A stretch of DNA of 17,427 nt, taken from assembly GCA_036377055.1 (NCBI GenBank), contig DASUZD010000155.1, positions 1-17,427 on the forward strand. Reading direction: 5' to 3'. The notes below the pieces were generated by a model that saw nothing but the letters and a program-made list of their open reading frames with translations, did no database searches and was not told the origin of the DNA. A program made the position numbers and the translations under genes. Below are positions 5,986 through 13,443 of this stretch, one piece after another. Each line of letters starts with the position of its first letter. Position 1 is the first letter of the stretch. The DNA comes from DASUZD01 sp036377055. GTDB lineage: Bacteria > Actinomycetota > Thermoleophilia > Gaiellales > Gaiellaceae.

Positions 5986-8900
5986 ATGCCTGTCGCGTCG
6001 CCCGAGCAGTACCTCGCGAACCTGAATCCCGCGCAGCGGGAGGCGGTCCTCGCCACCGAGGGCCCGCTCCTCGTCGTTGCCGGCGCGGGGTCGGGCAAGA
6101 CGCGCGTCCTCACGCACCGCGTCGCCCACCTGATCGGCGCGATCGGCGCGAAGCCGCAGGAGATCCTCGCGATCACGTTCACGAACAAGGCCGCCGCCGA
6201 AATGCGCACGCGCCTCGAAGACCTGCTCGGCCCGGTCGCCCGCGCGATCTGGATCCTCACCTTCCACGCCGCGTGCGGCCGCATCCTCCGCCGCGAGGCG
6301 CCGCGCCTCGGCTACCGCACGAACTTCACGATCTACGACCAGGCGGATCAGATCCGCCTGACCAAAGCATGTCTCGAAGAGCTCGAGCGCGACCCGAAGC
6401 GCTTCGTCCCCCGCGGCATCCACGCGCAGATCTCGAACGCGAAGAACCAGCTCGTCGACCCGGACGAGTACCGGAGTCGCGTCGCGTCCTTCTACGACCA
6501 GACCGTCGCGGACGTGTACGACCTCTACCAGCGGCGGCTCTTCGCGTCGAACGCCGTCGACTTCGACGACATGCTGATGCTGACCGTGCGGATCCTCCAG
6601 CACTTCCCGGAGGCCGCCGAGCGCTGGCAGAACGCCTTCCGCTACATCCTCGTCGACGAGTACCAGGACACGAACCACGCGCAGTACGTCCTGCTCCAGC
6701 TCCTGTCCAAGAAGCACATGAACGTTTGCGCCGTCGGCGATCCTGATCAGTGCCTCGTGGCGGGGACGCTCGTGACGATGGCGGACGGAACGACGAAGCC
6801 GATCGAGCACGTCCGTCGGGGCGACGAGGTGCTGTCCTGCCTGGGCAGCGGCAGGTTCGGGCCTGCGCGCGTGAGCCGTGTCCACCGGTCGAAGCGGAGG
6901 CGCGGCATCGCGATCACGACGAGCTCGGGCCGGCGGATCGTCTCGACCTCCGACCACACGCACTTCGCGGGCTTTCGGGCCGGGAGGACGCCGCAGCTCC
7001 ACATGACCTACGTGATGTGGAAGCGCGGCGTCGGGTTCCGCGTCGGCACGTCGCGCACCTACACCAGCGGCCAGCGCCGGTCGGTTCCGGGCTCGGCGAT
7101 GCGGATGAACCAGGAACATGCCGACGCTGTCTGGGTCGTCTCTGTCCACGGCTCGGACGCCGAAGCGCGCGTTGCGGAGACCCTGCTCTCGCTCCGGTAT
7201 CAGCTTCCGACGCTGCCGTTCGCCGACGAGGTCTTCGCGCGGCTCGACACCGACGGGAGCGGACGAGCTCTCCTGGCTCAGCACGGGCTCGAGTTCGACC
7301 AGCCGCATTTCAGCGCAGCAACCGCGACGAGCGGCCCACGGATCCGTCGTCGGCTCACGGTGTCGTTGTGCGGCGACGCTCGGGGCCGCAACCCGATGCA
7401 CCGCATCGCGCTCTTCGGCTATGACGACGCCGGCTGTCAAGCTCTCGAGCGCGCAGGCCTGCGCACCCGTCCGGCGTACCGCGGCTCGGGCGGCTGGCGC
7501 TTCGAAAGCGCTCATGCCGACTTCGACAGCCTGGTCGACGTCGTCGAGCGGATCGAGAACGCCGTCGACGTGTCGGTCCGGTTCACCGCCCGCCTCGGCG
7601 GCCAAGACGCTCCGTCGGCGAAGGGAAACTCGCTCCCGTTCATGCGCGCCTCGGCGGTCAGGCCCGGGATGGTGGTCGTGACCGGCTCGGGAGAATTCGA
7701 CGTCGTCGAGAGCGTCGAGGCGGTCGACCTCGACGCGCCGGTCTACGACCTCGACGTCGAGCGGACGCACAACTTCGTCGCGAACGACATCGTCACGCAC
7801 AACTCGATCTACGCCTTCCGCGGAGCGGACATCCGCAACATCATGGAGTTCGAGCGCGACTTCCCGAAGACCCGCACGATCGCGCTCGAGCAGAACTACC
7901 GCTCGACGAACGCGATCCTCGGCGCCGCGAACGCGGTGATCGAGAACAACCGCGAGCGGAAGGAGAAGCGGCTCTGGTCGGAGCTCGGCCAGGGCGAGCC
8001 GGTGCACGCCGTCGAGGTCGAGGACGAGCACGCCGAGGCGCGGTTCGTCGCCGCCGAGATCGCCGCGCTCGTCGAGGCGGGCCTGAACGGCGACGAGATC
8101 GCGGTCGTCTACCGGACGAACGCGCAGTCGCGCGTCCTCGAGGACATCCTCGTCCGGCAGAAGATCGAGTACCAGGTCGTCGGCGGGCCGAAGTTCTACG
8201 AGCGCGCCGAGATCAAGGACCTGATCGCGTACCTCCAGGTCATCGACAACCCGTACGACGCCGTCAGCCTCCAGCGGATCGCGAACAAGCCGCGCCGCGG
8301 CGTCGGCGACACCAGCCTCGCGCGACTCCAGACATATGCCGACACGCACGGCATCTCGCTGTGGGAGGCGCTCGAGCACGCCGAGGACGCGGGCGTAGCC
8401 GGCGCCTCGCTCCGCGCCGTGACAAAGCTCCGCGACCTCCTCCTCTCGCTCCAGGCCGGCGCGCTCGAGCTCGACGTGCCGGACCTGGTCGAGCGCACGC
8501 TCGAGCGCAGCGGCTACCTCGAGTGGCTGGAGGCCGAGCGGACGATCGAGGCGCAGGGCCGGATCGAGAACCTCCAGGAGCTCGTCGGCGTCGCGCGCGA
8601 GTACCAGGAGACGGCCGAGGAGCCCAGCCTCTCGAGCTTCCTCCAGGAGATCTCGCTCTACTCCGACCAGGACGCAATGCGCGGCGAGACGTCGCTCGTC
8701 ACGCTGATGACGATCCACAACGCGAAGGGGCTCGAGTTCCGGGCCGTCTTCATGATCGGGATGGAGGAGGGGATCTTCCCGCACTCGCGCTCGATCGAGG
8801 AGCAGGGGGTCGAGGAGGAGCGGCGGCTCGCGTACGTCGGGATGACACGCGCGAAGGAGCGGCTCGTGCTGACGCACGCTGCCTCGCGCTCGCTTTTCGG

Positions 8901-9189
8901 CATGCGCAACTACAACCTGCCGTCGCGCTTCCTCGACGAGCTGCCTGCGGCGGGTGTCGAGCGCGAGCGTCTCCGGGCGGCCTCGTGGACGAGCGTCGCG
9001 CCCGCCGTGGTCACGCCGCGCACCGACGTCCCGGACCTCTCGACCGGCGATTCCGTCCGCCACGGCACCCTCGGCGAAGGCGTCGTGACGCGGATCGAGA
9101 GCGGCGGCGTCGTCACCGTCCGCTTCGCGAACGACGGCTCGGAGCGGCGCCTGATGCTCGACTACGCGCCGCTGGAGAAGATCGCTTGA
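5986..9189 (+). CDS. pcrA: UvrD/PcrA-type superfamily 1 DNA helicase interrupted by an intein
   Basis: 1067 residues as translated; about 716 after removal of the 351-residue intein, a normal PcrA length. Motifs in order: Q motif 'LNPAQREAV', Walker A 'AGAGSGKT' (32-39), Ia 'ITFTNKAAAEM', Ib 'TFHA', II 'VDEYQDT' (~223), III 'GDPDQ' (251-255) then intein then 'SIYAFRGAD', IV 'LEQNYRS', V 'MTIHNAKGLEFRAVF', VI 'EERRLAYVGMTRAKERL'. The last ~50 residues ('GDSVRHGTLGEGVVTRIESGGVVTVRF') are the Tudor-like tail known in PcrA/UvrD to contact RNA polymerase. The enzyme unwinds 3'-5' in repair and replication-conflict clearance. The host motif is only complete after protein splicing, so splicing should be required for helicase function. 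It is followed by the Eis-type gene with a 4-nt TTGA overlap. Confidence 0.95.
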   Translation: MPVASPEQYLANLNPAQREAVLATEGPLLVVAGAGSGKTRVLTHRVAHLIGAIGAKPQEILAITFTNKAAAEMRTRLEDLLGPVARAIWILTFHAACGRILRREAPRLGYRTNFTIYDQADQIRLTKACLEELERDPKRFVPRGIHAQISNAKNQLVDPDEYRSRVASFYDQTVADVYDLYQRRLFASNAVDFDDMLMLTVRILQHFPEAAERWQNAFRYILVDEYQDTNHAQYVLLQLLSKKHMNVCAVGDPDQCLVAGTLVTMADGTTKPIEHVRRGDEVLSCLGSGRFGPARVSRVHRSKRRRGIAITTSSGRRIVSTSDHTHFAGFRAGRTPQLHMTYVMWKRGVGFRVGTSRTYTSGQRRSVPGSAMRMNQEHADAVWVVSVHGSDAEARVAETLLSLRYQLPTLPFADEVFARLDTDGSGRALLAQHGLEFDQPHFSAATATSGPRIRRRLTVSLCGDARGRNPMHRIALFGYDDAGCQALERAGLRTRPAYRGSGGWRFESAHADFDSLVDVVERIENAVDVSVRFTARLGGQDAPSAKGNSLPFMRASAVRPGMVVVTGSGEFDVVESVEAVDLDAPVYDLDVERTHNFVANDIVTHNSIYAFRGADIRNIMEFERDFPKTRTIALEQNYRSTNAILGAANAVIENNRERKEKRLWSELGQGEPVHAVEVEDEHAEARFVAAEIAALVEAGLNGDEIAVVYRTNAQSRVLEDILVRQKIEYQVVGGPKFYERAEIKDLIAYLQVIDNPYDAVSLQRIANKPRRGVGDTSLARLQTYADTHGISLWEALEHAEDAGVAGASLRAVTKLRDLLLSLQAGALELDVPDLVERTLERSGYLEWLEAERTIEAQGRIENLQELVGVAREYQETAEEPSLSSFLQEISLYSDQDAMRGETSLVTLMTIHNAKGLEFRAVFMIGMEEGIFPHSRSIEEQGVEEERRLAYVGMTRAKERLVLTHAASRSLFGMRNYNLPSRFLDELPAAGVERERLRAASWTSVAPAVVTPRTDVPDLSTGDSVRHGTLGEGVVTRIESGGVVTVRFANDGSERRLMLDYAPLEKIA
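6751..7803 (+). other. Intein within PcrA motif III (351 residues)
   Basis: Begins at Cys (intein residue 1, 'CLVAGTLVTMADG', block A) and ends 'IVTHN' (block G, His350-Asn351), followed by Ser as +1 nucleophile. Block B is 'TSDH' (TxxH, 66-69) and block F is 'VYDLDVERTHNFVAND' (331-346). All residues for class 1 splicing are present, so it should be active. Between blocks B and F lie ~220 residues without the LAGLIDADG dodecapeptide. A segment 'TYVMW...VGFRVGTS' (86-101), followed by 'SDAEARVAETLLSLRY' (135-150), is compatible with a degenerate GIY-YIG-like nuclease. A second region ('HRIALFGYDDAGCQALERAGL', ~217-237) looks like a DNA-recognition part. Boundaries are secure; the insert's identity is inference. 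Confidence 0.93.
9174..9180 (+). promoter_or_regulatory. Ribosome-binding site supporting the TTG start of the Eis-type gene
   Basis: GGAGAAG inside the 3' end of the helicase gene, 5 nt before TTG 9186. It supports coupled re-initiation at the overlapping TTGA. Confidence 0.6.
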
Positions 9190-10397
9190 CGGTCGAGGTC
9201 CGGCCCTGCCGGCCGGAGGAGGTCGTCCACGGGCTCGGTCCGATCTTCCACTTCTTCGGCGAGGCGCCGAGCGAGCAATCCGTCGACAACCTTTCGACGC
9301 TTCTCACGCCGGAACGGCTGTTCGCGGCGTTCGAGGACGGCGCCGCGGTCGGCGGCGCGGGATCCTTCCCGTTCGAGCTGACCGTCCCCGGCGGCCGCGT
9401 CCGAGCCGGGGGCATAACCGTCGTCGGCGTGCTCCCGAGCCATCGCCGACGCGGCGTCCTGCGGGAGCTGATGCGCGCCCAGCTCGACGACCTACACGAG
9501 CGCGGCGAGCCCGTCGCGTACCTCTGGGCCTCGGAGTCGACGATCTACGGCCGGTTCGGGTACGGCATGGCCTCGCTCGCGGGCGACATCAACCTGATGC
9601 GCGACCGGTCGGCGTATGCGCACGCCTTCGAGCCGCGCGGCCGCGTCCGCCTGATCAACCGTGACGAGGCGCTCGACGTCATTCCGCCGATCTACGAGCG
9701 CGTCGCGCGCGAGACGCCGGGCATGTTCGCGAGAACGGGAGAGTGGTGGAAGCGTCGCGCGCTCGCCGACCCCGAGTGGCGACGGAGCGGCGGTGGGGAG
9801 ATGGCGCGCGCCGTCGTCGAGGTCGGCGGCGAGGCGGAGGCGTACGCGCTCTACCGCCTGCATCCCGCGTTCGAGCAGTTCAGCTCCGTCGGCAAGACGG
9901 ACGTGATCGAGGCGCTCGGCGACTCGCCGGCAGCGACGGCGGAGATCTGGCGGTTCCTCTTCGACGTCGACTGGATGAGCCGGATCGAGGCGAGCCTGCT
10001 GCCCGTCGACCATCCGCTCTTCTTCCTGCTCGCCGAGCCGCGGCGGATGCGTTTCATGGTGACCGATGCGCTCTGGGTGCGGCTCGTCGACGTCGGCGCC
10101 GCGCTCGCGGCGCGCTCGTACCGCGGCGACGGCGAGGTCGTGCTCGACGTGCTCGACGCCTTCTGCCCGTGGAACGAAGGGCGCTGGCGCGTCGGCGGCG
10201 GCGGTGCCGAACGGACCGACGCCGATCCCCACCTCCGCCTCGAGATCGCCGCCCTCGGCTCCGTCTACCTCGGCGGCTTCACGTTCACCGAGCTCGCGCG
10301 CGCGTCGCGTCTCGAGGAGCTGCGACCGGGCGCGCTCGCCCGCGCCGACGACCTCTTCCGCGGCGACCGCGCGCCCTGGTGCGTCGAGATCTTCTAG
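9186..10397 (+). CDS. Eis-family GNAT N-acetyltransferase
   Basis: 403 residues from TTG 9186, overlapping the helicase stop by 4 nt. N-terminal GNAT domain: 'GGITVVGVLPSHRRRGVLRELM' (~75-96) carries the acetyl-CoA pyrophosphate-binding R-x-x-G loop. 'STIYGRFGYG' (~118-127) is the Eis signature with the tyrosines from which the general acid is drawn. A second GNAT-like part follows, then a sterol-carrier-like C-terminal domain ('LRLEIAALGSVYLGG'). The chain ends in Phe403 ('CVEIF'); in mycobacterial Eis the C-terminal Phe carboxylate is the catalytic base, and total length matches. Eis enzymes acetylate amines, including aminoglycosides in mycobacteria; the substrate here is unknown. Cytosolic and co-transcribed with the helicase, which may be coincidental. 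Confidence 0.88.
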   Translation: MTVEVRPCRPEEVVHGLGPIFHFFGEAPSEQSVDNLSTLLTPERLFAAFEDGAAVGGAGSFPFELTVPGGRVRAGGITVVGVLPSHRRRGVLRELMRAQLDDLHERGEPVAYLWASESTIYGRFGYGMASLAGDINLMRDRSAYAHAFEPRGRVRLINRDEALDVIPPIYERVARETPGMFARTGEWWKRRALADPEWRRSGGGEMARAVVEVGGEAEAYALYRLHPAFEQFSSVGKTDVIEALGDSPAATAEIWRFLFDVDWMSRIEASLLPVDHPLFFLLAEPRRMRFMVTDALWVRLVDVGAALAARSYRGDGEVVLDVLDAFCPWNEGRWRVGGGGAERTDADPHLRLEIAALGSVYLGGFTFTELARASRLEELRPGALARADDLFRGDRAPWCVEIF

Positions 10398-10406
10398 CGC
10401 CGTAGC

Positions 10407-10412
10407 TACAAT
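10407..10412 (+). promoter_or_regulatory. -10 box of tRNA-Val
   Basis: TACAAT, close to consensus, 12 nt before the tRNA 5' end, the usual spacing for a primary transcript with a short 5' leader. Confidence 0.6.
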
Positions 10413-10424
10413 CCCCGCGACCCG

Positions 10425-10497
10425 GGGCGGTTAGCTCAGTTGGGAGAGCACCAGCTCGACAAGCTGGGGGTCACTGGTTCGAGCCCAGTACCGCCCA
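10425..10497 (+). tRNA. tRNA-Val(GAC) with C at position 33
   Basis: 73 nt cloverleaf: acceptor GGGCGGT/ACCGCCC, D arm GCTC/GAGC, anticodon stem CCAGC/GCTGG, loop TCGACAA, T arm ACTGG/CCAGT with TTCGAGC loop, discriminator A73; CCA is not encoded. All stems pair fully. The anticodon read at the centre of the 7-nt loop is GAC (valine), and A73 fits valine identity. The base 5' of the anticodon (position 33) is C where U is nearly universal. It lies 27 bp after the Eis-type gene and has its own TACAAT box. Confidence 0.88.
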
Positions 10498-10500
10498 CTC

Positions 10501-10551
10501 CCGACCGAAGTCCGGCTCGCGCTCCGCGCGAGCCATGACGACTTCGGTCGG
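10501..10551. terminator. Composite hairpin downstream of tRNA-Val
   Basis: Outer 11-bp arms CCGACCGAAGT (10501-10511) and ACTTCGGTCGG (10541-10551) enclose a second hairpin with 9-bp arms GGCTCGCGC (10514-10522) and GCGCGAGCC (10526-10534) and a 3-nt loop. It begins 4 nt after the tRNA. There is no T tract, as is common in high-GC actinobacteria, so termination efficiency is uncertain. A further GCCGGC-gga-GCCGGC hairpin lies at 10584-10598. Confidence 0.55.
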
Positions 10552-10629
10552 TTCGGCTCTAACGGACGGCCTGCGTGGCCGACGCCGGCGGAGCCGGCAT
10601 CGGCGGCGGTTCAGAATGATGATGCGACC

Positions 10630-11229
10630 ATGATTCGTACGGCGTGCCGGCTTTTCGCGCTGTTGCTCGTGGCGGCCACATCTGCAGGCGCTGCTCGGCA
10701 GGCCGACGTCTCGATCACCATTGACGGACGAATCGGGCCGCTTCAGCTCGATCGGAGCACGGCGCGGTCGATCGTCGCTTTCGCCGGTCGGCCTGACGCT
10801 GTCCCCTGGAGTCGTTTCGCCAGCCAGTACGCCGCGTACACCGCACTTGGGTACAGCTGTCGCCCGACGGACATCGGCTGGAGGTTTGCCCTGACGCCCG
10901 CGTACAAAGGGCCGTTCTGCAAGACCGTCTTCTACGTCAACCGTCGCACAGGCAGACTCGCGGACTTCGAGACGAGCTCGCGGCAGTACGTCGGCCCGCG
11001 TGGCCTCCGCGTCGGCATGCAGAGCGCTATCGCCGAACGCCGGCTCCACCAACATCTTCGCCAGGCATGCGGTGCGAACGTCGGCTTCACGACCAGGCGG
11101 GCAGACCTCACGCTCGAGTTCGTGGGTGGATCGATGCGCCCCGATCAGTCGGTCGTTGGAGCCCACCTCGCAGACATGGTCCTCACGAGCCTGCGACACG
11201 ACGTCGGCGTCTACGCCCTGCTGTGTTAA
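10630..11229 (+). CDS. Secreted hypothetical protein
   Basis: 199 residues from ATG 10630, with a clear signal peptide ('MIRTACRLFALLLVAATSAGAA', cleavage near residue 22-24). The mature part is mixed alpha/beta with an even number of cysteines ('GYSC', 'GPFC', 'QACGAN', terminal 'LLC'), compatible with two disulfides outside the cytoplasm. A 'GPRGLRVGMQSAIAERRL' segment resembles the small repeat-like units of extracytoplasmic actinobacterial proteins, but I do not recognise the family. It lies just downstream of the tRNA-Val and its hairpins; no ribosome-binding site or convincing -10 is visible before the ATG. Base composition looks less GC-biased at third positions than the flanking genes (more 'tct', 'gct', 'att' codons), which could mean later acquisition; this was judged by eye only. 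Confidence 0.65.
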   Translation: MIRTACRLFALLLVAATSAGAARQADVSITIDGRIGPLQLDRSTARSIVAFAGRPDAVPWSRFASQYAAYTALGYSCRPTDIGWRFALTPAYKGPFCKTVFYVNRRTGRLADFETSSRQYVGPRGLRVGMQSAIAERRLHQHLRQACGANVGFTTRRADLTLEFVGGSMRPDQSVVGAHLADMVLTSLRHDVGVYALLC

Positions 11230-11252
11230 GCGCTTTTTCAGCGCAGATCTCC

Positions 11253-11258
11253 TAGGCT
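11253..11258 (+). promoter_or_regulatory. -10 box of the M23 peptidase gene
   Basis: TAGGCT, exactly 6 nt before ATG 11265, so transcription would start on the A of the start codon (leaderless). Confidence 0.5.
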
Positions 11259-11264
11259 GCCGCG

Positions 11265-11744
11265 ATGCGGCGGCTCCTGGTTGCGGTCGTTTTCGCGCTG
11301 GCGGTGGCGCCGGCGGCTTCGGCGCGCGTCGACGACCCGGTGCAGCTCGACCTCCGCTGGCCGGCGAGCGGCACGGTCACGACTCCGTTCGGCTGGACCG
11401 AGGGCCGGTGGCACCCCGGCCTCGACATCGGAACGCTCGGCTCGCTCGACGTTCGCGCGGCCGCGGCGGGCCGGGTTCGTCTCGTCGGCGCGCCCGCGGG
11501 CTTCGAGGGCTACGGAAACGTCGTCGTGATCGGCGTCGGCGGGCCGTTCGAGACGCTCTACGCACACCTGGCGTGGGCGCGAGTCCGGCCCGGCCAGATC
11601 GTCGCCGCGGGCGACCTGCTCGGCACCGCCGGCTGCACGGGCTGGTGCACCGGGACGCACCTCCACTTCGAGCTGCGCGAGCACGGCCAGGCCGTCGACC
11701 CGTCGCTCCTGCTCCCTAACCCGATCGGGGGCCACACCGTCTAA
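11265..11744 (+). CDS. M23-family metallopeptidase (LytM-type), secreted
   Basis: 159 residues from ATG 11265. A signal peptide (1-20, 'MRRLLVAVVFALAVAPAASA') is followed almost at once by the catalytic domain. Zinc ligands are His50 and Asp54 in 'HPGLDIG' and His134 in 'HLHFE'; His101 ('LYAHL') and His132 are the expected catalytic histidines. The full set is present, so an active zinc endopeptidase cutting peptidoglycan cross-bridges is likely. There is no LysM, SH3 or coiled-coil targeting part, so this is a minimal enzyme. The Cys pair in 'GCTGWCTG' may form a local disulfide. Seven bases separate it from the propeller gene downstream, suggesting one transcript. Confidence 0.9.
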   Translation: MRRLLVAVVFALAVAPAASARVDDPVQLDLRWPASGTVTTPFGWTEGRWHPGLDIGTLGSLDVRAAAAGRVRLVGAPAGFEGYGNVVVIGVGGPFETLYAHLAWARVRPGQIVAAGDLLGTAGCTGWCTGTHLHFELREHGQAVDPSLLLPNPIGGHTV

Positions 11745-11750
11745 GAAAGC

Positions 11751-12635
11751 GTGATCGCGGCCTGGATATTCGCGGCGGCCGCGCTCGCCGTGAACAGCCA
11801 GATCGTCGCGAAGATCCCGACGGGCGGACAGCCCTGCGGCGTGGCTGAGGCTGCGGGCTCGATCTGGGTTACCGATGCGCAGGCAGCGAGGCTGCTCCGA
11901 ATCGACCCGTCGACGAACAAGGTTCTGGATTCGACGCCGCTCGACCCGACTCCGTGCGAGCTCCACCAGGCGCTCGGCTCGCTCTGGGTCATCACGCAGT
12001 CGGGGAAGGTCGACCGCGTCGACCCGGCGACCGGCACCGTCGCCGCGCGCATCCCCGTCGGCCACGTGAGCTACGACCTCGCGTTCGGCGCCGGCTCGAT
12101 CTGGGTGACGAACCGCGAAGGCCGGACGGTGCAGCGGATCGACCCGGGAACGAACCGCGTCACGAAGACGCTGCGCTTCCCCGGCGGCGGCAAGCCGGCG
12201 GGGATCGCGTTCTCGGGCGGCGGGTTGTGGATCGGCGACGATCTCGGGACGGCCGTCTACCGGCTCGACGCTCGACGCCTGCGCTGGCAGCGCGTGCCGA
12301 CGAGGCAGCTCGCGTCGAGCTGGGTCGCCGCGTCGCCGGGCGCCGTCTGGGTCTCGAACACCGCCTCGAACACGGTGACGCGGATCGACGTCAAAAGGCG
12401 CCGCGCGACGACGACCGTGAAGGTCTGCGGAAGCCCGGTGAACCTGGAGGTCGTCGGCGGCGACGTCTGGGTCCCGTGCGACCGAGGCAGCGCGCTGGCG
12501 CGAATCTCCCTCCGGACGAGGAAGCGAATCGAGACGATCCCGATGCCGGCGCCTGCCGTGGTCGCCGGGGGCGCCGGCGACGTGTGGGCGAGCGCGTTCG
12601 AGAGCGGCCAGGTCTGGCGCGTCCGCGCTGGCTGA
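11751..12635 (+). CDS. Secreted beta-propeller protein (Vgb/YncE-like repeats)
   Basis: 294 residues from GTG 11751, 6 bases after the M23 stop with only a weak AAGAAAG before the start. A short hydrophobic N-terminus ('MIAAWIFAAAALAVNSQ') is a signal or anchor. About six repeats follow of ~40 residues with the pattern 'G-SIWVT-...-V-RIDP-T-KV': 'GSIWVTDAQAARLLRIDPST', 'GSLWVITQSGKVDRVDPAT', 'GSIWVTNREGRTVQRIDPGT', 'GGLWIGDDLGTAVYRLDA', 'GAVWVSNTASNTVTRIDV', 'GDVWVPCDRGSALARISL', 'GDVWASAFESGQVWRV'. This is the propeller of virginiamycin B lyase and YncE. Lyase activity is not implied; most members are binding scaffolds. Its stop directly abuts the corrected stop of the opposing lipoprotein. 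Confidence 0.85.
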   Translation: MIAAWIFAAAALAVNSQIVAKIPTGGQPCGVAEAAGSIWVTDAQAARLLRIDPSTNKVLDSTPLDPTPCELHQALGSLWVITQSGKVDRVDPATGTVAARIPVGHVSYDLAFGAGSIWVTNREGRTVQRIDPGTNRVTKTLRFPGGGKPAGIAFSGGGLWIGDDLGTAVYRLDARRLRWQRVPTRQLASSWVAASPGAVWVSNTASNTVTRIDVKRRRATTTVKVCGSPVNLEVVGGDVWVPCDRGSALARISLRTRKRIETIPMPAPAVVAGGAGDVWASAFESGQVWRVRAG

Positions 12636-13416
12636 TCACGGACGGCAGGAGAGCGTTCGCGTCGCCTGAGCGAAGGTCTTGATCCCGATGGCGATCCGCG
12701 GCAGGACGAGCGTCGTCGATGCCGACGCGGGATCGATCCTGAACTGGGGCGCGCGCGATGAGGGTCGGCAGGACGGGCTGGAGGTAGCTCGACCGGCCGC
12801 AGCGGATCGAGGCCGTGGTCAGCGCGCGCTCGCGGAACGGCCGAGCGTCGGGCACCGTGAACGAGATCTCGACGTGGTAGTCGCCCTTCGACAGCTCGCG
12901 CGGCCAGTCGACGAGCGCCAACTGCGTCCCCGGCTCGGGCCGCAGTCGCTTCCCGAAGGCGAGCGGAATCGACGTGACCGGCGCCCGCACGGCAAGCGCC
13001 GTCGCGGGGGCGCCTCCGGTCGTCGCGGTGGCAGTGATGCTCGACGCCTGGTTCGGAAGCTCGAGCACGAGCGGCCCGGTGCAGTCGAAGCTGTAGGCGA
13101 CCCCGCGCGGCAGCCGCCTCGTGCGCAGGTTGAGGCGGTACAGCTGCGCCAGCACGGCCGTGCCCGTCGCCTCGCGGACGTCGTAGAGGATCGTCGCGTC
13201 GCAGTCGATCCCGGCGCGCTGCCCCTTCTTCCGAGTCAGGCTCTGAACGCGGTGCGGAGTCTGCTCCGGCTCGACCGACTGAACGACGACGAAGGGCCCG
13301 GCGCCGGTCGCCCGAGCGACGATCTGCCCGTCGAAGGCGCAGCCGCCGACGATGGCCGCGAGCGCCGCGCTGAGAAGCACGACGAGCGCCAGCCGATGGA
13401 CCCCTCTCGAACGCAT
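12636..13416 (-). CDS. Putative lipoprotein, frameshifted near its 3' end
   Basis: Starts at ATG 13416 with 'MRSRGVHRLALVVLLSAALAAIVGGC': a lipoprotein signal with lipobox cysteine at residue 26, so a membrane-anchored extracytoplasmic protein. The mature part is beta-rich with several cysteines and no family I recognise. The frame stays protein-like until about residue 222 ('SYLQPVLPTLIARA'), then turns into Arg-rich shadow sequence running far into the opposing gene. Deleting one base in the G run at 12746-12749 gives '...ARAQFRIDPASAS' then 'TLVLPRIAIGIKTFAQAT' and a TGA at 12638-12636, immediately next to the opposing stop at 12635. The span is 781 nt, one more than a multiple of three. 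Either an assembly error or a real inactivation. Confidence 0.75.
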
Positions 13417-13428
13417 ACCGGACCGAGC

Positions 13429-13434
13429 ATCGTA
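13429..13434 (-). promoter_or_regulatory. Possible -10 box of the lipoprotein gene
   Basis: TACGAT on the minus strand, 12 nt before ATG 13416, predicting a leader of about 6 nt. It sits 10 bp from the tRNA-like sequence read in the other direction. Confidence 0.35.
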
Positions 13435-13443
13435 TGTCGGCCG

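Noticed and set aside
7243..7263. 'LDTDGSGR' in the intein as a LAGLIDADG dodecapeptide
   Set aside because: Only a loose resemblance (D-x-D-G). A second copy is missing and the preceding helix does not fit the dodecapeptide pattern.
5767..9063. Long minus-strand open frame opposite the helicase
   Set aside because: Composition (Arg, Asp, Val, Leu runs) is that of an antisense shadow of pcrA; no start signal or motif.
10471..11199. Minus-strand frame beginning in the tRNA-Val region ('...AVLGSNQ')
   Set aside because: Antisense translation of the tRNA gene, a well-known source of spurious proteins. It overlaps the secreted hypothetical.
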